Source: Desulfonema limicola
GTDB taxonomy: Bacteria > Desulfobacterota > Desulfobacteria > Desulfobacterales > Desulfosalsimonadaceae
NCBI GenBank assembly: GCA_020722245.1
Contig: DYLE01000043.1
Span: forward strand, 1-14,282
DNA: 14,282 bases
Reading direction: 5' to 3'
Below are positions 1 to 6,307 of the stretch, one piece after another. Below the pieces are notes generated by a model. That model was not told where the DNA came from. It made no database searches and saw only the letters and a program-made list of their open reading frames with translations. The number at the start of each line of letters is the position of its first letter. Position 1 is the stretch's first letter. Made by a program: the position numbers and the translations under genes.

Positions 1-43
1 ATCAATCGCATCGAAAAAAACGGGTCAAACGGGCCAAATTTTA

Positions 44-57
44 TAACATAAATGTTA
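44..57. repeat. Perfect inverted repeat upstream of the TRL lipoprotein genes
   Basis: TAACAT-AA-ATGTTA is a perfect 6-bp inverted repeat with a 2-nt centre, lying about 45 nt before the preferred start of the first lipoprotein gene. It sits in an AT-rich stretch that also holds -10-like hexamers (TATAAC at 42-47 and GATAAT at 67-72). Just before it is an imperfect tandem 9-mer, CGGGTCAAA/CGGGCCAAA, at 21-38. The position would suit an operator or promoter element for the three-gene operon. No regulator is known and the role is inferred from location only. Confidence 0.35.
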
Positions 58-88
58 CGATGTAGTGATAATTGTTTATACCTAAAAG

Positions 89-94
89 AAGGAG
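89..94 (+). promoter_or_regulatory. Ribosome binding site that sets the GTG start of the first TRL gene
   Basis: AAGGAG lies 7 nt before the GTG at 102-104. It falls inside a longer reading frame that could open at TTG 72. The site favours GTG 102, which also puts a clean lipoprotein signal peptide at the N terminus. The ATG at 98-100 is out of frame and meets a stop after two codons. Confidence 0.7.
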
Positions 95-101
95 CGCATG
101 G

Positions 102-404
102 GTGAATAAAAAAATACGGAGGGGATTGCTGGCTTTGTTGTTTTTGGCTGTTTTATCAGCGGGCTGCGCCTACAGCCATGTTCAGGGACCGCTGGATACG
201 GATTTCGACCATACGGTTCTGGGTTCGAAAATCGGAAAAGCCCACACCCATTCGGTGCTCTGGCTGGTCGCCTGGGGCGACGGCGGCACAAAGGCGGCCG
301 CCGAGCAAGGCAAAATCACCACCATCACCCATGCGGACTTTGAGTCCCTGGTTATTTTATTCGGCATTTACACCCGGGTCACCACGGTGGTTTACGGTGA
401 GTAA
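102..404 (+). CDS. TRL-like family small lipoprotein (first copy)
   Basis: A 100-residue predicted lipoprotein. Residues 1-21 form a signal peptide: basic MNKKIRR, a hydrophobic core, then lipobox LSAGC with Cys22 as the lipidation site. The mature part carries the features of the TRL-like family: a VLGSKIGKA stretch near residues 39-47, then AAAEQGKITTITHAD and the C-terminal FGIYTRVTTVVYGE. The family is made of short bacterial proteins of unknown function, often tandemly duplicated; the length is normal. The GTG start at 102 is preferred over TTG at 72 because of the strong upstream AAGGAG and the position of the signal peptide. The gene overlaps the next paralog by 8 nt, so the two are probably translationally coupled. 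I am fairly sure of the family and make no claim on function. Confidence 0.82.
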   Translation: MNKKIRRGLLALLFLAVLSAGCAYSHVQGPLDTDFDHTVLGSKIGKAHTHSVLWLVAWGDGGTKAAAEQGKITTITHADFESLVILFGIYTRVTTVVYGE

Positions 405-726
405 ATATTTTTTTTTGGTTTTCCTATTCCTGTGGGCTTGCGGCTGTTCCCTGCCCGGTTCCGGAATCCTCTACACCCATGTGATCCTTCCGTATTCTCC
501 GGATTTTAACAACACCCCGGTGGGGAGCAAACAATGCGTTTTAGAGCAACACCGCTTTCGGGAACCGGTGAGCGGCTACGATGTGACCGTGGAATGGAGC
601 GCGGACCGGATTTCGTCCGCGGCCGAGGAAGCCGGGATCACGCATATCACCTGCATGGATGAGCAGACCATCAGTTTTTTGCTGGGGATCTATACCCGTC
701 GGAAACTGATTGTTTACGGTGACTGA
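397..726 (+). CDS. TRL-like family small lipoprotein (second copy)
   Basis: A 109-residue predicted lipoprotein, paralogous to the preceding gene. The N terminus, MSKYFFLVFLFLWACGC, is a short signal peptide with Cys17 (or Cys15) as the lipidation candidate. It shares the family signature AAEEAGITHIT near residue 75 and the ending LLGIYTRRKLIVYGD. Between lipobox and signature it is longer than copy one, with a Cys at 47 and a Cys in ITCMDE that copy one lacks. The reading frame is open upstream to 178, but the real start is taken as GTG 397 inside GTGAGTAA, overlapping the end of copy one by 8 nt, with a weak GGTGG at 386-390. The stop TGA shares its A with the next ATG. The order points to an envelope-associated three-gene operon. 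Function is unknown. Confidence 0.75.
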   Translation: MSKYFFLVFLFLWACGCSLPGSGILYTHVILPYSPDFNNTPVGSKQCVLEQHRFREPVSGYDVTVEWSADRISSAAEEAGITHITCMDEQTISFLLGIYTRRKLIVYGD

Positions 727-1514
727 TGATTGAAAAAACAGCCGTTCGCATGAGCTTTAAAACAGGCAGCCTGTATGAGGCCATCATCGAAGCGGTGCGC
801 GAGGCGGCGCAACGCACCGGGGTTTCGGATATCCGCATCGGCTTGGGGTATATCGCGGTCCGGCTGGATGACGGCGGCACAGGGTTTGCCGCCACCCTGT
901 TTAAGGACCTTCAGGCCCACTGCACCCGGTTCGACGGCCGCCGGCTTTTGCAACCGGATTCGGCCTTCACCCTGGTCCAGGGTCTGACCTCGGAAAACAG
1001 CATTGAAGCGGCCGTGGGTCTGGCGGCGGTCAACGCCCTTTCCAACCGCCCTATCACCGGCCACATTCCTGGCGATATTCTGGAAGCGGTCTCCATTTTG
1101 CCGAGCGACCGGGTGGGGATGGTGGGATATTTTCCACCCCTGGTGCAGCCGATTCAAAAAAAAGCCGGAGAGCTTCTGATTTTCGAGCAGGTCGCCTCGG
1201 CGGGGAAAAACCTTCTTCCTGCGAGCGAGGCCCGCGCGCGGCTTGGCGACTGCCAGGTGGCTGTTATCACGGCCACGTCCCTCATCAACCACACCATAGA
1301 GGAGCTTCTGGTCGCCGCGCAAAACTGCCGGGAGGTGGTTCTGCTGGGCGCCTCCACCCCCCTTCTGCCGGAGGTGTTTGCCGAAACTCCCATCACCCTT
1401 CTTTCCGGGGTTCTGGTCACCCGGCCCGAGGAGGCCTTGAAAATCGTCAGCCTGGGCGGCGGAACCCGGCTGTTGAAACCCTGCGTGCAGAAGGTCAACC
1501 TAAAAATTAAATAG
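726..1514 (+). CDS. DUF4213/DUF364 domain protein (putative metal-chelation family)
   Basis: A 262-residue soluble protein with no signal peptide. Residues about 12-95 match the DUF4213 N-terminal domain (enolase-N-like fold in solved relatives). Residues about 100-255 match DUF364, a Rossmann-like domain described as putative heavy-metal chelation. Visible landmarks are AAVNALSNRP at 100-109, VGMVGYFPPLV at 130-140, the TATSLINHTIEELL helix at 182-195 and LLGASTPLLPEVF at 206-218. Family members often sit near metal or cofactor transport genes, but the biochemical role is unproven. The start ATG 726 overlaps the preceding TGA as TGATG, which implies reinitiation by the same ribosomes and co-expression with the two TRL lipoproteins. 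The 3' end overlaps the opposing thiolase-like gene by 15 bp, leaving no room for a terminator between them. Confidence 0.85.
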   Translation: MIEKTAVRMSFKTGSLYEAIIEAVREAAQRTGVSDIRIGLGYIAVRLDDGGTGFAATLFKDLQAHCTRFDGRRLLQPDSAFTLVQGLTSENSIEAAVGLAAVNALSNRPITGHIPGDILEAVSILPSDRVGMVGYFPPLVQPIQKKAGELLIFEQVASAGKNLLPASEARARLGDCQVAVITATSLINHTIEELLVAAQNCREVVLLGASTPLLPEVFAETPITLLSGVLVTRPEEALKIVSLGGGTRLLKPCVQKVNLKIK

Positions 1515-2999
1515 GTTTCTTCCGGTGCTTAAGTCGTGGCGCACCCTTCCCGTTCTTCCGATGAGCTCCTGGGTTTCCAGATCCGCCAGTTGTCCCGGGC
1601 CGGCGTCCATGACCGCCAGTGCCCGGCTTTTGTCCGGCAGGCGGCCAATGACCGTGCCGTGCTCGGGCGCGCCTTGCCGGTCATGGCAGATGATATAGCT
1701 TTCAATGGTCAGCCGGCCGTCCGGCTGAAGCACCGGAGGCGGCAGCTCGTTTTTGATCAGCTCTTGTTGAATTTTAGACAGATCGGTTTCGATCCAGGGT
1801 TTTTCAGGAGCCTCGGCCCCATACACCCCGACCGCTATCTTGGTGTTGTACCATCCCATGGCCGTGATCAGGCCCAGAAGCGACCTTTGCTTTCGAATCC
1901 GGTGGGCCAGGGTCGCGATCGCATGAAGGGCATAGTTGTTTCCCGGTCCGCCGAAATACGGCAGGCCGCCGGTCACGGTCAGACCCCGGGGATCATAGGG
2001 TGAAAGCCCGAGCGCCAGGCAGGCGGTTTCCACGGACCAGGGAAAACAGCTGTATAGGTCAAAACCGCCGATATCCGCCAGGCTGCAACCGGCCTGGGCC
2101 AGAGCCAGGTCCGCACAGGGCTTCATGGCGGGCGAGTCATGGAGGCTGGGCCTTTGGGTGACATGCCAGATGTTGTTCAATCCTGCTCCGCCCATGGGAT
2201 ACACCCAGGCTGCCGGATCAATCCCCATGGCCGAAGCCTCCTTGATGCTGGTAAGAATGACCGCCGCGGCCATGTCCACATGAATATTGGCGTTCATCCT
2301 CAGGGTATAGGGAAAGGCCGTAAACCGGTTATGGGAAGACGGGGTAAGAATGTCATCCGCGGTCAAGGATTTTTTAGACCAGCTGTGAGGGTTTTTGACG
2401 GCCACCCGGTTTAAGCCTTCGCACAGCCGGCTTAACTGCTTGCGATGAAACGGGATGGGCCAGCCCTGAGCGGCCCGCAGGGCGTTTTCAAAAAAGGCGT
2501 AGGCATAGGCCGGCGCAAAAATATCATAAAGCATCTCATATTCCGTGAAGGCTTGGCAGGGATCCGAATCGGCCCGAACGGGCGTCTGCCTGGGGGGCCA
2601 GTTCAGGGAAGCCTCTTTTCCGGCGGCCTGTTTTAAGGAATATCCGGCTTCGCCACCGGCGATCATGACGGCCCGGTGCCTCCCCGCATAAATCTCTTGG
2701 GCGGCCTTGTTGATCAGCGCCTGGGGCATGTTCCCGCCGATGCGGGAATACAGGGTGTTTCGGGGAAAGAGGTTCAGCAGTCCGGAAAGCTCCTGACAGA
2801 TATCCGCGTAGGACCAGGAAAACAGATTGACCACAAAAAGGGCGTCTATTTTTTCTCGAATCGGTTTTGCCCCGGCATCCTGAATCGCCATTTCGCCGGC
2901 GGTTTTCATCAACTCCAGGGGGTGCCGGGGCCGTTTTTGGTCCTTAGGCGGGGTATACTGGCCCGCACCGACAATGATCGGGGTGTTTTCATTTTTCAT
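1500..2999 (-). CDS. Thiolase-like protein (TLP1/SCP2-thiolase type) lacking canonical catalytic residues
   Basis: A 499-residue cytoplasmic thiolase-fold protein. The N half begins PIIVGAGQYT (residues 7-16) and holds IAGGEAG at 113-119; the C half holds DLYSCFPWSVE at 314-324 and TGGLPYFGGPGNN at 343-355. In thiolases the first loop carries the nucleophilic Cys; aligning on the following QA puts Gly88 there (IGGNMPQA). The GHP loop reads GGP (350-352), and the last catalytic Cys region reads ITAMGWY. Residues about 420-495 are an extra domain resembling the TLP1 additional C-terminal domain (YIICHDRQGAPEHGTVIGRL). Annotation pipelines usually call such proteins acetyl-CoA acetyltransferase, but ordinary thiolase chemistry looks unlikely; an acyl-CoA binding or condensation role is possible. 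ATG 2999 was chosen over an upstream start at 3053 because AGGAG lies 10 nt before it and MKNENTPIIVG is a normal family N terminus. Confidence 0.85.
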   Translation of the reverse strand: MKNENTPIIVGAGQYTPPKDQKRPRHPLELMKTAGEMAIQDAGAKPIREKIDALFVVNLFSWSYADICQELSGLLNLFPRNTLYSRIGGNMPQALINKAAQEIYAGRHRAVMIAGGEAGYSLKQAAGKEASLNWPPRQTPVRADSDPCQAFTEYEMLYDIFAPAYAYAFFENALRAAQGWPIPFHRKQLSRLCEGLNRVAVKNPHSWSKKSLTADDILTPSSHNRFTAFPYTLRMNANIHVDMAAAVILTSIKEASAMGIDPAAWVYPMGGAGLNNIWHVTQRPSLHDSPAMKPCADLALAQAGCSLADIGGFDLYSCFPWSVETACLALGLSPYDPRGLTVTGGLPYFGGPGNNYALHAIATLAHRIRKQRSLLGLITAMGWYNTKIAVGVYGAEAPEKPWIETDLSKIQQELIKNELPPPVLQPDGRLTIESYIICHDRQGAPEHGTVIGRLPDKSRALAVMDAGPGQLADLETQELIGRTGRVRHDLSTGRNLFNF

Positions 3000-3044
3000 T
3001 AAAGGCGGTCTCCTGTCGTGCCTTGTGGCATCCGGGAATATCCG

Positions 3045-3074
3045 TTGTGGCAAAGCCTCTGTTTATGCCATAAT
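3045..3074 (+). promoter_or_regulatory. Candidate promoter for the YgiQ-family gene
   Basis: TTGTGG (3045-3050) and CATAAT (3069-3074) are spaced 18 bp apart, 39 nt before the ATG at 3114. The -10 overlaps an 11-bp palindrome TTATG-C-CATAA at 3063-3073. A copy of TTGTGGCA also occurs 22 bp upstream at 3023-3030. The region separates divergent genes, so a promoter is expected here; the exact boxes are a weak sigma-70-like match. Confidence 0.35.
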
Positions 3075-3113
3075 GCCCCCTGTTGCAACCCACCGGAGAA
3101 GATCTATCTTAAA

Positions 3114-4526
3114 ATGTTTATTCCCGCAACCCGAAAAGAGGCGGCGGCCCTGGGCTGGCGCCGGCTTGATGTGATTCTGGTCACCGGCGACAGCTATATT
3201 GATGCGCCGCACATCGGCGTGGCGCTGATCGGGAAAACCCTTATGGCGGCTGGCTTCCGGGTGGGGATCATCCCTCAGCCGGATGTTTTAAGCGACAAGG
3301 ATATCCTGCGGTTTGGCGAACCCGAGCTCTTCTGGGGGGTTACCGCCGGTTGCATGGACTCCATGGTCGCCAACTACACGGCCGGTCAGAAACGCCGCAG
3401 ATCAGACGATCTCACCGCGGGCGGAAAAAACACGCGGCGGCCGGACCGGGCGTGCATTGCCTATACCAACCTGATCCGCCGGCATTTTAAGAACACCACA
3501 CCCATTGTGCTGGGCGGTATAGAGGCCAGCCTGCGCCGCATTTCCCACTATGATCTCTGGTCGGATTCCGTGCGGCGTTCCATCCTGTTTGATGCAAAGG
3601 CAGATTTTCTGGTCTACGGCATGGGCGAAGCCACGGTGATGGACCTGGCCGAGCGGCTTTCCCGTCGCCAGCCGGTGACCGGTATTCGAGGTCTCTGCTT
3701 TATATCCACAACGCCGCCCCAGGATTACATCGGCCTGCCGTCCCATGAAACCGTCGCCAAAGACAAGGACGCCTTTGCTCACATGTTTCGCGTATTTTAC
3801 GACAACTGCGATCCGGAGAGCGCCCGCGGGCTTTATCAGAAACAGGACACCCGCTACCTGGTTCAGAACCCGCCCCGGCCGTATCCTGCCCCCGAGGATC
3901 TGGACCGGATTTATGAGCTGGACTATGAGCGAAGGGTGCATCCCCTGCATCAGGAGGCCGGCGAGGTGCGGGCGATGCACACCATCGCTTTTTCTATAGC
4001 CTCCCATCGGGGGTGCTTCGGCGGATGCCATTTCTGCGCCATTGCCGTTCATGAAGGCCGCAGGGTGGTCAGCCGGACCGAAGCCTCCATCCTGCGAGAA
4101 GCCGAAAAATTGACCCGGCATCCTGATTTTAAAGGGATTATTCCGGACCTGGGCGGACCCACGGCCAACATGTACGGCATGTCCTGCAAACGCGCTGAAA
4201 CCCGAGGGGTCTGCCGGGAAAAGGCCTGTCTTGTGCCCGCGGCCTGCAAACTTCTGGATATTGGTCATCAGCGGCAGATTGCGCTTTTAAGAAAGATCCG
4301 CGAAATACCCGGCATCAAAAAGGTGTTTATCGGGTCCGGGGTCCGGCACGACCTGGTTCTTCAGGATAAACAATACGGCATGGCGTATCTCAAGGAGATC
4401 ATGACCCATCATGTTTCCGGACAGCTCAAGATCGCGCCGGAGCATTCCCAGGACCATGTGCTGCGCCTGATGGGAAAACCCGACAGGGTTATACGCAAAG
4501 GTTTATTGAGGCCTATGCGCGCATGA
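3114..4526 (+). CDS. ygiQ: YgiQ family radical SAM protein, N-terminal and catalytic part (frameshifted)
   Basis: The first 470 or so codons of a YgiQ-type radical SAM protein. The start MFIPATRKEAAALGWRRLDV is typical for the family and supports ATG 3114; the frame is open upstream to 3018 but that part has no family character. Residues about 1-290 are the YgiQ N-terminal region (VTGDSYIDAPHIGVALIG, LGGIEASLRRISHYDLWSD). The radical SAM cluster motif is CFGGCHFC with Cys301, Cys305 and Cys308, ligating a [4Fe-4S] cluster; SGQLKIAPEHSQDHVL follows further on. From about residue 459 the frame leaves the family sequence and stops at 4526. The continuation, RFIEAYARMNQGLKKRQYL, is in the +2 frame. 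The physiological reaction of YgiQ proteins is not established. It may be non-functional, or intact if the shift is a sequencing error. Confidence 0.85.
   Translation: MFIPATRKEAAALGWRRLDVILVTGDSYIDAPHIGVALIGKTLMAAGFRVGIIPQPDVLSDKDILRFGEPELFWGVTAGCMDSMVANYTAGQKRRRSDDLTAGGKNTRRPDRACIAYTNLIRRHFKNTTPIVLGGIEASLRRISHYDLWSDSVRRSILFDAKADFLVYGMGEATVMDLAERLSRRQPVTGIRGLCFISTTPPQDYIGLPSHETVAKDKDAFAHMFRVFYDNCDPESARGLYQKQDTRYLVQNPPRPYPAPEDLDRIYELDYERRVHPLHQEAGEVRAMHTIAFSIASHRGCFGGCHFCAIAVHEGRRVVSRTEASILREAEKLTRHPDFKGIIPDLGGPTANMYGMSCKRAETRGVCREKACLVPAACKLLDIGHQRQIALLRKIREIPGIKKVFIGSGVRHDLVLQDKQYGMAYLKEIMTHHVSGQLKIAPEHSQDHVLRLMGKPDRVIRKGLLRPMRA
4484..4490 (+). other. ygiQ: Frameshift point in the YgiQ-family gene
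   Basis: The protein reads GKPDR in one frame up to 4487 and should continue GYTQRFIEAY in the frame that includes 4487-4489. One extra G in the GGG run at 4486-4488 would join the parts as GKPDR-GYTQRFIEAY with no residue lost, matching how YgiQ proteins run through this region. The simplest explanation is loss of one G, in the genome or in the assembly. No classical slippery heptamer is visible. Confidence 0.75.
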
Positions 4527-4804
4527 ACCAGGGGCTTAAAAAGAGGCAATACCTGAGCTGCTATTTCATGGCCGCCTATCCCGGATGCACGGAAAGCGAC
4601 ATGGCGGCGCTGCATCGCTTTATTGAGCGGTTTTTAAAATTCACCCCGCGGCAGGTTCAGGTGTTCACCCCCACCCCCTCCACCATGGCCACCCTATTTT
4701 ACTACACCCGGCAGGATGTTTTCACCGGCAGGCCGTTGTTTGTGGAAACCCTCATCAAAAAAAAGAACCAACAGAAAAAGCAAATCACCGGCATGGGAAA
4801 ATAA
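4523..4804 (+). CDS. ygiQ: YgiQ family radical SAM protein, C-terminal fragment
   Basis: This is the remaining C-terminal part of the frameshifted YgiQ protein; family sequence in this frame begins near 4487. It holds YLSCYFMAAYPGCTESDMAAL, then TPRQVQVFTPTPSTMATLFYYT, the standard distal YgiQ segment where PGC and PTP are strongly conserved. It ends in a basic Lys-rich tail. The ATG at 4523 overlaps the TGA of the upstream part as ATGA, so reinitiation could make an isolated 93-residue fragment, but such a piece would lack the iron-sulfur site. Repairing the shift gives 563 residues, within the usual YgiQ length. I treat it as part of one gene, not an independent gene. Confidence 0.75.
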   Translation: MNQGLKKRQYLSCYFMAAYPGCTESDMAALHRFIERFLKFTPRQVQVFTPTPSTMATLFYYTRQDVFTGRPLFVETLIKKKNQQKKQITGMGK

Positions 4805-4811
4805 GAAGAAG

Positions 4812-4831
4812 ACAGGCCGTGACCCTGTTTT
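4812..4831. terminator. Short hairpin between convergent genes, possible bidirectional terminator
   Basis: ACAGG (4812-4816) and CCTGT (4824-4828) form a 5-bp stem with a 7-nt loop, extendable to 7 bp with a G-T pair. It is followed by a T run on the plus strand and preceded by A-rich sequence that becomes T-rich on the minus strand. It fills the 26-bp gap between the YgiQ stop and the end of the outer-membrane channel gene. The stem is short, so strength is doubtful. Confidence 0.35.
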
Positions 4832-6306
4832 CAGTCCAACGCATTTTTCTTTGCGCCGGGTCCGTTGTCATTGCCGGCCAAAGCCGGATCCCCTCCGCCG
4901 CCCATCACCGCGTAGAGCCGCACCTGGTTGGCGAGATCCGCCAGGCGAATGGAGATCAGCCCCTGCTGCGCCGCGTACAGGGAGCGCTGCGCATCCAGCA
5001 CGTTTAAATAGATATCGGTTCCTTTTTCATACCGCATTTGGGAAAGCCGGTAGGCTTCCGCGGTGGCCTCCACCAGGGATTTCTGGGCGGCCATCTGATC
5101 CCCCAGGGTTCCTTTCTGGGCGAGCGCATCGGCCACCTCCCTGAACGCCGCCTGAATCGTCCGTTCATACTGTGTCAGGGCGATCTCCCGTTCCACCTTG
5201 GTGACCTTCAAGGCCGACCAGATGCGGGGGTCAAATATCGGCAGGGTGGCCTGGGAGCCTATATTCCAGGTGCGCGTGCCGGCTTCAAAAAGGTTCCCCA
5301 ACTCGTCGCTCGCGGTCCCATAGGCTGTTGTCAGGGAAATGCGGGGAAAAAACACGGCCCGGGCCGCCCCGATATTGGCATAGGCGGCCTTGAGGGCGCG
5401 CTCGGCCTGAAGGATATCCGGACGGTTCAAAAGCACATCTGAGGGGGTCCCTGCAAAAATCGGTTGCATGGGGCCGATGCCGGTCAGGGATCGGGGATAT
5501 AACTTTTCGGGTACCGAGGTTCCGGCGAGAAAATTTAAGGCGTTCTCATCCATGGCCACCAGTTCGGCAAATTTCGCCGCATCCACCCGGGCCGCGTCCA
5601 CCTGGGTTTGAACCTGGCGAAGCTCCAGCTCGGTAGCCAGCCCGACTTCATAGCGCCGCCGGATCAGATTATAGGCGGCCTGCCGGGTTTCCAGGGTGGC
5701 GTGGGCCAGATCCAGGTTTTCCTGGTCTGCGGCCAGGGCCAGCCAGGCATTGGCGATTTCGGAGATCAGCAGGATCTGGGCGCTGCGCCGGGCTTCCTCG
5801 GTGGCGAAGTATTCCTCCAGAGCCCGCTGTTTCAAGCTGCGGATGCGGCCGAAAAAGTCGATTTCCCATGAATTGATTCCCACATTGACGTCGTATCTCT
5901 CCATCATGATCGAACCGAGGTCCCAGCCGATATCGCCGAAGGTGGAGGCGGGTACCTCTTCCCGGCTGCCGCCTGCGTTTGCGTTGATGATCGGCAGCAG
6001 CTCGCTGCGGGCAATCCGGTACATGGCCCGGGTTCGCTCCACGTTCAAGGCGGCGACCCGCAGATCCCGGTTGTTTTCCAGCGCGATGTCAATGAGTTTT
6101 TGAAGCCGGGGATCCGTAAAGAAATCCCGCCAGCCCAGATCCCCGGCCAGGGGTGCGGTGGATTCGCCTTGGGTTTCACCATAGGCCGGTCCCTCGGGCC
6201 AGGTTTCCGGAACCGGGGATTCGGGCCGGTTGTATTTGGGGATCATGGTGCAGCCGATACAAAGGATGACCGTGATTGCAATAATGAAAAATAGTTTGCG
6301 GGTCAT
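4831..6306 (-). CDS. RND efflux outer-membrane factor lipoprotein (NodT/OprM type)
   Basis: A 491-residue outer-membrane channel of the TolC superfamily, the exit duct of the tripartite pump encoded by the same operon. The signal peptide ends in lipobox LCIGC with Cys19 lipidated, followed by the typical start PKYNRPESPVPETW. Two outer-membrane efflux repeats cover about residues 70-265 and 285-465. Landmarks are NSWEIDFFGRIRSLKQRALEE near 145-165, DVLLNRPDILQAERALKAAYANIGAARAVFFPRISL near 290-325, and FREVADALA near 390. Such proteins trimerise into a beta-barrel with a long periplasmic alpha-barrel. The ATG lies 1 bp after the transporter stop, with GGAGG about 9 nt upstream, so translation is coupled. 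Gly-, Asn- and Asp-rich residues near the C terminus are normal for the class. It is the last gene of the operon. Confidence 0.94.
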   Translation of the reverse strand: MTRKLFFIIAITVILCIGCTMIPKYNRPESPVPETWPEGPAYGETQGESTAPLAGDLGWRDFFTDPRLQKLIDIALENNRDLRVAALNVERTRAMYRIARSELLPIINANAGGSREEVPASTFGDIGWDLGSIMMERYDVNVGINSWEIDFFGRIRSLKQRALEEYFATEEARRSAQILLISEIANAWLALAADQENLDLAHATLETRQAAYNLIRRRYEVGLATELELRQVQTQVDAARVDAAKFAELVAMDENALNFLAGTSVPEKLYPRSLTGIGPMQPIFAGTPSDVLLNRPDILQAERALKAAYANIGAARAVFFPRISLTTAYGTASDELGNLFEAGTRTWNIGSQATLPIFDPRIWSALKVTKVEREIALTQYERTIQAAFREVADALAQKGTLGDQMAAQKSLVEATAEAYRLSQMRYEKGTDIYLNVLDAQRSLYAAQQGLISIRLADLANQVRLYAVMGGGGDPALAGNDNGPGAKKNALD

Positions 6307-6307
6307 G

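Noticed and set aside
178..396. Upstream extension of the second TRL gene to 178
   Set aside because: This part is an out-of-frame reading of the first TRL gene; the signal peptide only begins at GTG 397.
714..1322. 202-codon minus-strand open frame opposite the DUF4213/DUF364 gene
   Set aside because: Its sequence is low in hydrophobic-core pattern and resembles no family, while the plus strand encodes a well-matched protein.
3402..4268. Long 288-codon open frame on the minus strand opposite the YgiQ gene
   Set aside because: It mirrors the codon pattern of a clear radical SAM gene, has no recognisable domain and no ribosome site I can see. GC-rich coding strands commonly give such antisense frames.
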